From the NCBI GenBank assembly GCA_002105175.1, contig MCGE01000005.1:1674001-1738000 (forward strand): 64,000 bases of DNA, written 5' to 3'. This document shows positions 25,500-34,736 of this stretch, piece by piece. The notes under the pieces were generated by a model. That model searched no databases and had not been told where the DNA came from. It saw nothing but the letters and a program-made list of their open reading frames with translations. The position numbers and the translations under genes were made by a program. The stretch comes from Absidia repens. Taxonomy: Eukaryota; Mucoromycota; Mucoromycetes; Mucorales; Cunninghamellaceae. Each line of letters opens with the position of its first letter. Within the stretch, counting starts at the first letter, position 1.

Positions 25500-26560
25500 T
25501 TTTTTTGCACGCACACACAGACTGTCCAGTACTGGACTGCGCGATGTGGATATACCTATTCGACGAGACAAACTTAACGTATGAGACACTATATCAAAGC
25601 AAAAAAAAAAAAAAAGCAAGATATATTTTATTCAGCTGTAATATAAACTATGACAACTAACTAATCAAATGCAACGATATATATCAATATGAGGGAAGGT
25701 GGAGAGGATTGTATCTTGTTACAAAACTCACACAGGACCCACGAAACATGCATTTCAAATCCCGCACACGTGAAGTATTTTATTTTCTCTCTCTCGCCTA
25801 TTTTTATTTCCCTGCTCTCTTTCTTTTTGATCACTTTATTTTTTCTTCACCATTCAACTTCTGTGGAGTTATTTTGGACCTAGAATTGTATCAGGACTAG
25901 TTTAGAAGGGGTTTCAGCTCAGGGATTACAAGATGCATGGGGAAACCCTTTCATTTTGGATCCAGGATCTGAAGGCACCATTAGTTGGCTTTTAGAGCCT
26001 TCATTAGCTTAGCTTAATGTTAGCTTGTCTCTTAATCTGAATAAAACATGTCTCTTTTTACTTGCTTCAATGAAATATGTCTCATTAGTGTTTCTCATGT
26101 CTATTGGCATAGATTCTTTTTTTTTTTTTTTTTGTACCATCGCCGTTTTTGTATATTATAGACCAAAGTTGTGCTTACTTTAATAACAAATATATCCTTT
26201 ATTCTTTCCCATTCTTTGCATTGTACATTGTACCTTCCCCCATTTTACATTTTTTCACTTTAGATTAGTATTGATCGTGTTCCAAATCTCACACCCACCT
26301 CCCTCATACTTCTTACATAATTCGGTATGGCAACTTTTCCTCCTCGTTACCACGAACCAGTTGACAATCTTAGATCACTTATAAAATCAACGGAAGTCAT
26401 ATTCTTAGTTGAACAATCATATAAATGAATTTAGGTCGTGCCGTACGTGCAGCCGCTGCTATATAGACATTTCGCATTACTTTCTAAACATATCTATGAC
26501 TACTTGCCCCACCCCTGAGGCTAGCGACTGGTAGACAGTTCTAGGTTATTTAATATAAAA
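25500..26560 (-). repeat. Dispersed repeat family, copy C (long form)
   Basis: This copy is inverted relative to A and B. TTTCAAATCCCGC, CACGTGAAG follow near 25753-25770, AGGACTAGTTTAGAAG near 25892, GATGCATGGGGAAACC near 25931 and GAATAAAACATGTCTC near 26038. It continues further than A or B. A second half carries GATTAGTATTGA near 26264, an ATG-started segment at 26327 and the 18-mer GACAGTTCTAGGTTATTT at 26534, all of which recur in copy G. Before the B-box-like TTTCAAATCCC, at tRNA-like spacing, is TTGTTACAAAACTC, a weak A-box-like string. Ends are estimates. Confidence 0.65.
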
Positions 26561-27242
26561 CACGGCTTTTTTATTTAGATCTAAGGATGACAGTTGGGAC
26601 AGTGGAATGGAAACTGGGTTACACCAAGGTTAGGGATGGGATTGGGATGGGACAGGACTTGAAACTCTTGCCCCATATGATGGTAGGATAGGATGGAACT
26701 GAGATGGGACAAAGTAGTGGGATTAAGTGTCATCCATGTATATATATATGAACCTCGACTGTGTCGTCAGTGTAACCTCCACTAGACTGCCCAACACTTT
26801 TACCGTACCTTTACACTTATTTTGACCATATATTGGAATCCTACCGTTGAAAACATACAAATTGACGTCAAACAAAAAAAGGGACAACTCAAATCCTTAC
26901 TAGTGGTTTATTATCTGCTTATCTGATTAATTTGACGTTCTGTATTCTGCATTTTAACTTTTTGCATATGATGATGTTGAAAATAAATACTTTTTATTTT
27001 ATCATACCACACTCTTTGTTGTTGTTTTCATGGACATGATTTACACGTCCTTTCACATGCATGTAGATTTGTTGTGTATTTTTTATGCGTCATGTGGTAT
27101 GCATCCCGAAGGTTGTTTGGCGAAAAAAGGGACGTGTGCGGGGTTGAAATTCATAGGACTGGCGGGAATTTGGCAATAAAAGGTTTCAACGTTTTTCATT
27201 TCATTCTTTCTTCTTTCTTTATTTCTTTTTTTTTTAACCACT

Positions 27243-28670
27243 ATGAACAATGCCTCTAAAATTCGACTGGTAACTTTTGATGCGTACAACACTTTATTCA
27301 AACCAAAAGGTAGCCTTTCTGCTCAATATGTAAGTAAAACACGACAACGGAATGAAGGCGTGGACCTTGACTGAGATATTTCTGTTTTATGCTGTTACGA
27401 GCTAGGCGTACGAAGCTTCAAAGGTTGGCATTATTGTCTCTCCAAAATCCATCACCAAACATTTTGGACTAGCTTATAAGAAACAGCAGCAACGATCACC
27501 GTTTTACGGCCTGGGTCAGGGCATGACTTCTGAAAACTGGTGGAAAGAGGTAGTGTATCAAGTAGAAAACAGTGGATCGAAAACCGACTTACACGTTTTT
27601 ATTTATTTATTCATGTATGATAGCTGGTTTATGCAACATTCTTAGAAGCTGGTGTTCAAAAGCAAGGTAAGGCAAATAGCTGAACATGTATTTTTTTTTT
27701 CATGGACTTCCGTCTGGAATCAACGCATTTCCTCTTGATTCCCTTTTTCGCCCTTGTCCCCCATCCTTTTTGTTGTTTATGTTTTTTGTCTATACACTCA
27801 CAATATTTTTGACCGTTTATATATACATTAGAACTGGACAGAAAGTTTCCATCACTCTTCTACTCTCTATATACACGATTCAGAACAAAGAAGGGGTATA
27901 GCCTTTTTCCGGATGTTACCAGCACATTGGAAGAATTGAAAAAACGAGGCTTTATTATGGGTGTCATAAGCAATTCCGATGAACGACTACGTAAGTTGAT
28001 GATAGAAAATTTCAATAAAAAAAAACCAGCTTAATTATTGATGATTCTTTCTTCTTTTGAACATCATAGTCAATGTGATGGTAAGCTTGAAACTTGACAA
28101 ATACTTTGATTTTATCCTACCAAGCTGTTTGGCAGGCCACGAAAAACCGGCATCCGACATTTTCCAGAAGGCGCTCCATCTTGCTGGCCAAAACATAGAT
28201 TCAAGCGAAGCTCTTCATGTTGGTGATGATGTAGAAAAGTAAGTAGTCAAGAAGAAATACTACGATAGATTGTAGATGGGTGACTAATCTCGTTATACAT
28301 AATTTTTTTTTCTAGGGACTATTTTGGTAATCATTTATGAAAGCAACCAATATATATATATACATATATATATAACCAGGAGAACTGGCAGATATTTTTG
28401 GTTTTAATTTTTTTTTCTTTTGTAGGTTGCGTAAATGCTGGTTGGAACGGTGTTGTTCTTCATCGAAGTAAACTATCTTACGAGGACTATAGCCCATCGC
28501 TTTGGGCCCCTGGATCTACTCATAGGTTACCCCGGAACATTATGAATTTACATGACCTATACCCATTGGCTTGCCACATTCGACCTAGTGAAGAGGACCA
28601 ACAGTGCCAGCGGCATCAGCAACATGAAAATGAATGCTTGGATCTCCATTTAGCTTCTGATTACCATTAG
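27243..28670 (+). CDS. HAD-superfamily protein, HDHD3-like
   Basis: Haloacid-dehalogenase-fold protein, probably cytosolic or mitochondrial; substrate unknown. Exons: 27243-27329, 27406-27549, 27624-27666, 27832-27990, 28070-28238, 28316-28326 and 28426-28670, giving 285 aa. The N-terminus has FDAYNTLFKPKGSLSAQY. LGQGMTSENWWKELVY and LEAGVQ match the HDHD3 cap region closely. Motif II is GVISNSDERL, motif III the Lys in GHEKPASDIF, and motif IV HVGDDVEKDYFG. In motif I the second Asp of the classical DxD is Tyr (D-A-Y). HDHD3 proteins also lack it, so standard phosphatase chemistry is doubtful. Exon 6 is only 11 nt and joins DVEK to GCVNAGWNG. The tail after about residue 240 (HQQHENECLDLH) is not conserved in the family as I know it. 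Confidence 0.82.
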
Positions 28671-29478
28671 CATAGTAAATATTATATGATTCCCATTCCT
28701 CTCCCTTCCCTTCTTCTTCTTGCTTGACTTTCTTTTTATGTTATATTATGCGTATTATCTCTTTAGTTAGCTTATTATTCCATGTATATATCTTTATCCT
28801 ACAAATAAACGCTTTGGCGCTCCGCTGGAGCTTTTGGAAATCTTTCGATTTACTGGGTGTCACAGTTTTTGGTTAAAGTGTGGGTTTCGATGGGATAGGA
28901 TTAAAGCCTCCGCCATTTCGCACTATGGTGGGCCGCCCCTTGGTGCCCAACCGTCGTGCTCAGCGCGTCGTCAATAGATACTTCTTAAAAAAAAATGGAA
29001 GGTCGAAAAATAGGGTGACTGAACCATTCGCACTCCGCCACCATGGATTTAAATTTTCTGTTGGCCCTTTTTTTTTCTTCCTCTTTCTTTCGTTTCTTTT
29101 TTTTTTTTTTTTTTAGAACATCAACTTCAACTGCGGATTTATTGATCTTGGATTAGTGGTTAGAACTTGAATCAGGGGCTTTTTGAAAAGTGCAATACAA
29201 ACATCATGGGGAAACCCTTCCATTTTGGATTTATCATCTTTGACCGTCCTCAAATTAGCATTCATTTTAGAATAGTGTCATTAGCTCAGCTTAGCGTTAG
29301 TTATCATAGTTTATATTGCATCTATATCAGAATAAATACCCTCGCTTCACTGGAGAAAATAAATGAATATTCACGTGTGCGGGATTTGAAAGGGGGGGGT
29401 TTTTTTTTTGCGGCCTTCATAAAAAAAAAAGCTGCCTCAGAAAAAATAAATCCACCTCTTTCCTTCGATATTTTCTGA
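28671..29478. other. Intergenic region with a short repeat and rearranged repeat copy D
   Basis: No gene is supported. Around 28868-28928 is a TTAAAGTG...GATGGGATAGGATTA...CACTATGGTG block that resembles 63128-63190. Repeat copy D follows from about 29145. Confidence 0.5.
29145..29400. repeat. Dispersed repeat family, copy D (rearranged fragment)
   Basis: The body (CATCATGGGGAAACCCTTCC near 29203, then TTAGCTCAGCTTAGCGTTAG near 29280) has the orientation of copies C and G. The CACGTGTGCGGGATTTGAA motif at 29372-29390 has the opposite orientation and follows the body instead of preceding it. The pieces are therefore inverted relative to one another. An eight-base G run follows. The copy ends within about 100 bases of the LINES1-like start codon. 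Confidence 0.6.
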
Positions 29479-31282
29479 ATGCTGCAAGAATGGGTAAGCA
29501 CACTATCAGGTATACTGGATTGGCAGTTACGTTTATTCAACTTTATTATTCTACTAGATTGAGCATGAAGATATTACTGTGGATCCTTTCGAATCTTTTT
29601 TAAAGAGGCAACAATGTATCGCGCTAATATTGAGCAAGGTAAGTTTATTCAAAGTAGAAAACCATAAAGAGCATATATTCACTAGGGTGCCTTTTTTAAT
29701 TTGTTTTTTTTTTTTAGAATGTATCCATGACAGCCTTAGGCTTGCTGGTGGACAAGGTTGTATTAAATCCAACATGCGAAACTGGGCTTTTTTATTTGGA
29801 TGTATGCCATTGGATCTTTAAGGATGGCCGACAAAACATTGAGAACAAGTCTCATCCAGTATATGCCTTATTGAAATACTTCTCCCTGCGGCAGGATCTT
29901 CAAGCATGGATATCAAAGCAGCTTGCTAATACAGACGAGGTAAGACTCGCTATGATTTTTTCTTCTGACTATATTTGTATGTTGCTCAACTGCTTTAAAT
30001 AATGCGTGTAGAAACAAATAGTGCCATTTTTGGTATGGGCAATAGATATATTGAAGCTGTCAAACCTAACAGATGAAGGTGTACATATGGTAAAGGTCTT
30101 ATCTATGGAAGTTTGGATACCGCGTATTATCGACTTTTGGCGTCATTCTCACATTACAGTCATCCGGCGGTCGTTGGAGCTTGTCCATAGATGGATGATA
30201 AAACGAGGGGAACATCAGAACGTAAGTAAAAAAAAAAAAAAGTAGATCATTGTGGTATCTTGTTTTACCATTATTACTATCATTAGTATTCGATGATTAT
30301 ATTTATTACTATGCTGATATGGACTTCTTTTTACCAATTAGAATATGGAAATGATTTTGAAACTACGCGAATATATCCACCTATGCAAAGCTACCTTATC
30401 TCGACCACAACTTGCACTTCTGCAAGATCATGATCGGACCGATTTTTTTTATCAGTCTGTCTGGGACACATCCTCACCGTGTTTACTAACTATCGACCGG
30501 GAATGCTTGAACTTGTTGATACAAATTACAGTGGCATCTATCTCTGATATGCTTCGACACCAATCGGATTCCAAGAATCTGTCACTGGCATCCCAATTGG
30601 ACGTAGCATTGCAACAATCTATGATGACATTTCAAGGTAAAAAAAAAAAAAGTACTTCCTTTTTATTCCATGAAAATAATAGGACGTATTCTATAGTACG
30701 TTGGACTCACCTTATTCAATAGATACATTATCCTCTACTAGATCTATATTGGACTTCATATTCAGTATATGCGGTAGCAACGATCAAGTGATGGTATCGT
30801 TACAAATCGATATCTTGAGCATTTACCTTTACTTGGAGCAGCAGAACGATAACGCGGCATCATCATCATCACCATTGTCGTCATCACCGGCACTGTCACG
30901 TACGCTAGCACCTTTATTGTCTCGAATCAACCCACATACTATTTTTATATACTTTCTGGAACGAACGGGCATGGATTATGAATTGGTAGTGGATTTACTG
31001 ATGTCTGACGAAACGGATATGTTGCTATTTTTGACCCGGTATCTCAAGTATGTGGAACGGCATACACAAGAATTTGTACAGGCTGTGGATCAGGTACTAG
31101 GGGATGCGGATGACGATAGTGAAGATGAAGATGAAGAAAATAGTGGGATCCATTCCGTCATGGGACTGTTGTACCAAGTGTCGGCTGTTCTTCAATCTGA
31201 CATCTTTCCCTACAATGCATCTGTTTTGGCTCGTCGTATATCCTCGGTGTTGGAACGTTTGAAGCAAGCTATAGTAGAATAG
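29479..31282 (+). CDS. LINES1-like protein (probable)
   Basis: Function is poorly known for the family; LINES homologues are named after a Drosophila segment-polarity gene. Exons: 29479-29493, 29558-29638, 29718-29939, 30012-30221, 30342-30636 and 30723-31282, giving about 460 aa. The start MLQEW is chosen because it splices in phase to IEHEDITVDPFESF and is preceded by an in-frame stop. The protein is helical and Leu-rich throughout. LLMSDETDMLLFLTRYLKYV and the terminal FPYNASVLARRISSVLERL resemble the conserved C-terminal part of LINES proteins. A Ser/Pro-rich insert (SSSSPLSSSPAL) and an acidic stretch (DADDDSEDEDEEN) lie between them. An unrelated ARM-repeat protein is the alternative. 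Confidence 0.55.
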
Positions 31283-31618
31283 ATTTTTTACAATGATCAA
31301 ATCAACCCTACCCCTTTAGCTTTAATCGCTTAGAATATAGTTTGTATATAGTTGTATTTATTTATTTGTTGAAATAAAACCCATCTTTTATAAATTCAAA
31401 AAAAAGACCTTTATTACGTGAAAGTTTGTTGTTGAATTTTTTTTTTTTCAATTTGATAAATGGACATGTCAAATTAATTAGGTAATTTCATAGCCCCTTT
31501 TGCTCAATTCATTCCGCACCTGGGATTGCGAATTAAATTAGTCCGACCCCTACCAAAAATGCAATGCAATGAGTCGCGGGTCAATATTATCCTTTTGCTT
31601 TTTTCCAAATCAGTATAC
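31283..31618. other. Convergent intergenic region
   Basis: The 3' flanks of the LINES1-like gene and the secreted-protein gene meet here. An AATAAA lies near 31373. Otherwise nothing but AT-rich sequence is seen. Confidence 0.5.
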
Positions 31619-32565
31619 TTACGCCGGTGGTGTATATGTAGCAGCAGAAACACCCAAAACATCTGTTACCGTCATGACTCTCGGTTCAGTATGTTCCCAT
31701 CGCTCTATTATATTAACCAAAAAAAAAAAAAAAAAGGAGAGGGGTTTGGAAGTTGAGAACATGAGGACGATCCTTTTTTTTTTTTTCAAGAGAGGATACC
31801 TTTAGTTAGTGGTGGTACAACAACAGTGATCATAGCTGTTACCACCTCACCATCTCCATAGTCATCATTATGTTCTTCGTCGTCTTCATTTTCCTCGTCG
31901 TCATTCTCATCCTCTTCATCTTCGTCAAGGCCTCTATAGAACTTTTGTGGTTTCATAGGCGTTCCTATCAATCGAATAGCACCACCAGATACGTCTGTGC
32001 CATGAACGTCGATGGAAGGAGAGGCGTTCCAGACTTTGATGGTGATGGAGTGATTACCAGGAGCAAGTAAAATCTGACCTTTACTATAGCGATCTCTTTT
32101 ATCGGCCATTGCTAATGCTGGGGTGCTTGCATAAAGCGAGCCATGATTATCCTCGTCTTTAGACGCCGCCATTACGTTGGGTAATGTGGTTTTGCCTAAT
32201 GATAGATCATTATCAAACACTTGGAACCTGTCGCCTGGATGTTTAAAATCAATCAGCTGTAAAATGGCAGGCTCTTGTAAGTGAAAAACAAAAGTTTCCC
32301 GTGCCATGATGTTTGCCTCGTTGTTATCCACTGAGGGAGATGACCAGGTAAAAATGTTGAATCTTTCGTCAGTAAGGAAGAGAGGTAGTAATGTTTTTGT
32401 CTGCGGTGCATTAGAGGGTGAAGGAGGGAGTAATGATGGAAGTGAAGAAGAAAACTTAGATTGTGGTAGCACTAATCGCTGTGTGGAAAATAACGATTGG
32501 GATAAGACTGTGCATTGCCTAGGCAATATTAAAGTAATCAATATTAATGGGGCAAGGAAAAGCAT
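31619..32565 (-). CDS. Secreted or lumenal protein of unknown function with acidic tail
   Basis: I do not recognise a named family. Two exons, 31800-32565 and 31619-31704, give 283 aa. The first 20 residues (MLFLAPLILITLILPRQCTV) form a clear signal peptide. The body has short beta-strand-like repeats (ILQLIDFKHPGDRFQVFDND, ILLAPGNHSITIKVWNASPS) with two N-x-S/T sites, suggesting an extracellular beta-sandwich. It is reminiscent of galactose-binding-like folds (inference). Near residue 220 is a run of about 27 almost purely acidic residues. After the intron, which contains T and A runs, the chain ends ERWEHTEPRV...TYTPPA. Reading through the intron would give a shorter tail. Confidence 0.65.
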
Positions 32566-32962
32566 ATAGAAAAGGAATACAGAGCGGTACTGTGGTGAAT
32601 CAATTATAAATATAAGGATGTCAAATTTGAGTCTATTTTATATATAAGAACCCATTAAAAGAATGTGCTTCGATCAGTCAAAACCAAAATAAGGCAAAAT
32701 AAATAGAGAGAATATGGAATGTAGATTTTATTGATGGAAAATAGGTTTGACAACCAATGATATGTTTATGATGTAAAGATGTGTAACTAAAAGAGATATA
32801 CTATAAAAAATGAAAATATAGTACGAGAGAGAGAGAGAGTGTGTGTGTGTGTGTGTGTCCGGGTGGAGGTCTAGCAAATAAGAAGGGCTGCATAAAAATA
32901 AAAAAATAAAAACTGAACTGAAGGAGTGAAAGTGGAATGCGTGTAGCAGGGGGGTGGACAAC
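32566..32962. other. Intergenic region with (GA)n(GT)n microsatellite
   Basis: No gene is seen. A GA run followed directly by a GT run occupies about 32824-32858. The rest is AT-rich flank between two minus-strand genes. Confidence 0.6.
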
Positions 32963-33262
32963 CTAATTTCGTGATCGAGGTACATGGTCCACTACAGTCA
33001 CTGGAGAGATCATTTCCATTTGTTCCCTTTCGGCATCGGTTGCTGGTCGTTTATCTTCAATATAGTCCGATAGTAACATACCTGCTGTTGCGAATACCAT
33101 TCCACCTAAGGAGAAGAATGTAATAAAAAAAAAGGGTTAGTATTGATCAATAATCAAACATAATATTCCCTTTAGGTATTTTCTGGGCTTACCAACGCCT
33201 AACCATATACGTGTTTTAGGTGCAAGTGCCTTGTACGATCCCCATAAACTTTTGCGTTGCAT
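32963..33262 (-). CDS. Small single-span membrane protein, 70 aa
   Basis: Family not recognised. Exons 33193-33262 and 32963-33105 join in phase to give 70 aa. The N-terminus is basic (MQRKSLWGSYKALAPKTR). It is followed by one hydrophobic segment (IWLGVGGMVFATAGMLL, about residues 19-36) and a charged C-terminal tail (SDYIEDKRPATDAE). The shape is typical of small mitochondrial or ER tail-anchored components, but no specific assignment is possible. The good splice sites and a coherent topology argue that it is a real gene. Confidence 0.6.
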
Positions 33263-33642
33263 GGCTATCTATATATATTTTTTTTTCCTGTTGACTGAGT
33301 GTTTACAAGAGGGAAGAACGAGAAAAAAATTGAGCCTTCAAAAATTAAAACATATTCAGTCCCCGATAACAGTGTGTCAAACGAATTTCAAGGTGGTCCT
33401 TTGCACACCTAGTACTTGAAATCCACTCACTTTATGTAAAACCCCTTCCATGAGCCTATTTCTCATATTTATTTTTATTTGAAATTCTTGGCAGTATATT
33501 TCGGCAGCGTATTTTTTTTTTCTAACTACTATCAATTTGAAAATTTGTTATTGGGTTATTTTTTGACTTCGATCGATTTGGAAATTTTGTTGGTTTTTTT
33601 TTTCTTTTCTTTTTTTTTCCCTGTCTTGAACTCAATTTCACG
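33263..33642. promoter_or_regulatory. Divergent promoter region, small membrane protein and JTB-like gene
   Basis: A 380-base head-to-head spacer containing T-rich tracts at 33505-33620 on the JTB-like side. The promoter role is inferred from gene orientation only. Confidence 0.35.
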
Positions 33643-34360
33643 ATGAGGGAAGTCCTGATATTCCTCATTCTATTTTATCACTCAAGGTGAAAAATTGATC
33701 TACCTTAAACTATAATTATTTGGGTACTGACTCTTTTTCATTTTTATTTTTGTGAATAGCTTTTCCTTAGCTCTAACTGGGAACAATAAACGTGCACCTC
33801 CTTTTCCTCAAGGAACTGATCTCCCAGCTCGTCTTGGCAACTATACCCACTCTCATGAAAATGTTGAACGGCCCACTTATACATGTACTTCCTTAGGGGA
33901 GTGTGATGTATGTACTTCTCTAGAAAAGGTAAAATCAAAAGAAAATAGTTGAGTGAGGGTCACTTGTCAGAAACTCATCTTTAACCATTCTACATACATG
34001 CGTATAGAAAACCGCACCTTATTGCTTGGACTACGGCAACAAGGAGCCAGTACGATGTGAATGGAATGATCCTAATTGGGTGGTCAATAGAAACGATACC
34101 ATGACTGACGACGATATGATCAATCTACCGACCTTCCGGGCTTGCCCTTGGGTAAAACGAGTTGAAAAATGGCGCATCATCAAATTTGAGGTAAGGGTAA
34201 GACAATGGAGGAATGGGAAGTGATACTAACTTGATGGGATCATATGTAGACAATGAACTTCATTTTGGCTGTCTTATCAGTATCTGTGTTTCTTTGGCGA
34301 CAACGAAAACTGGCAAGGGAAAAGTATCAGCAAATGGCGCAACGCATTGGGGTGGCATAA
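33643..34360 (+). CDS. JTB-like type I membrane protein
   Basis: Probable homologue of the jumping translocation breakpoint (JTB) family, small type I membrane proteins linked in animals to mitochondria and cytokinesis. Exons: 33643-33686, 33760-33928, 34008-34190 and 34250-34360, giving 168 aa. A signal peptide (MREVLIFLILFYHSSFSLA) precedes a Cys-bearing ectodomain. This has C-x2-C pairs (CDVC), YCLDYGNKEPVRC and FRACPWV. The junction KWRIIKFE leads into one membrane segment (FILAVLSVSVFL) and then WRQRKLAREKYQQMAQRIG. The order of sC-x-C, RaC, FE, transmembrane segment and RQRxLxR parallels animal JTB. The similarity is recognised by eye, so this could also be convergent. Confidence 0.62.
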
Positions 34361-34736
34361 GCAGGACGCAATTTCAGCAAGATGGACATCGTTGCGATTA
34401 GTAGATTTAGTTAGCTATCATCCCACATCACTTCACACACACACATACACACGCAAAATATCATCCTAGTATATAGTTTTTCTCATTCCCCGTCATCAAT
34501 CTATTTTTTATTTTTATTTTTTTCAATGTGTTGAATAAAAATATCCTGTTTTATTATTGTATTGTCAATTTGGTAATATTAGTGTGTCTATTTACATAAA
34601 ATAAATATCTCTGGGGAAGTAAGGGTGGGAATAAGAAGTACTAGTAGGGTCAATAAATTCATGTAATAATAAAAAATAAAAAGAGGTAATATGTACATAA
34701 CTAACTAATAAGAGGGAAGTGTGAGAGGGAGGGAGA
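34361..34736. other. Convergent intergenic region
   Basis: The 3' flanks of the JTB-like gene and the alpha/beta hydrolase meet here. A CACACACAC stretch lies near 34434-34452. Nothing else is seen. Confidence 0.5.

Larger units (their letters stand above)
23556..27242. other. 3.7-kb gene-free region with repeat copy C
   Basis: No gene is supported in 23556-25490. It holds T-rich 3' flank, a 36-base T run at 24145-24180 and AT-rich sequence. Repeat copy C fills roughly 25500-26560. Between 26585 and 26730 there are several GGGATGGGAC-like repeats. The rest up to 27242 is unremarkable. Confidence 0.5.

Noticed and set aside
29145..29190. A tRNA gene at GATTAGTGGTTAGAACTTG
   Set aside because: The string looks like a D-arm, but alignment with copies C and G shows it is the diverged repeat body. 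No T-arm or acceptor stem follows at the right distance.
32824..32858. GA/GT run as a functional regulatory site
   Set aside because: It is an ordinary microsatellite between two genes, with nothing to support a role.
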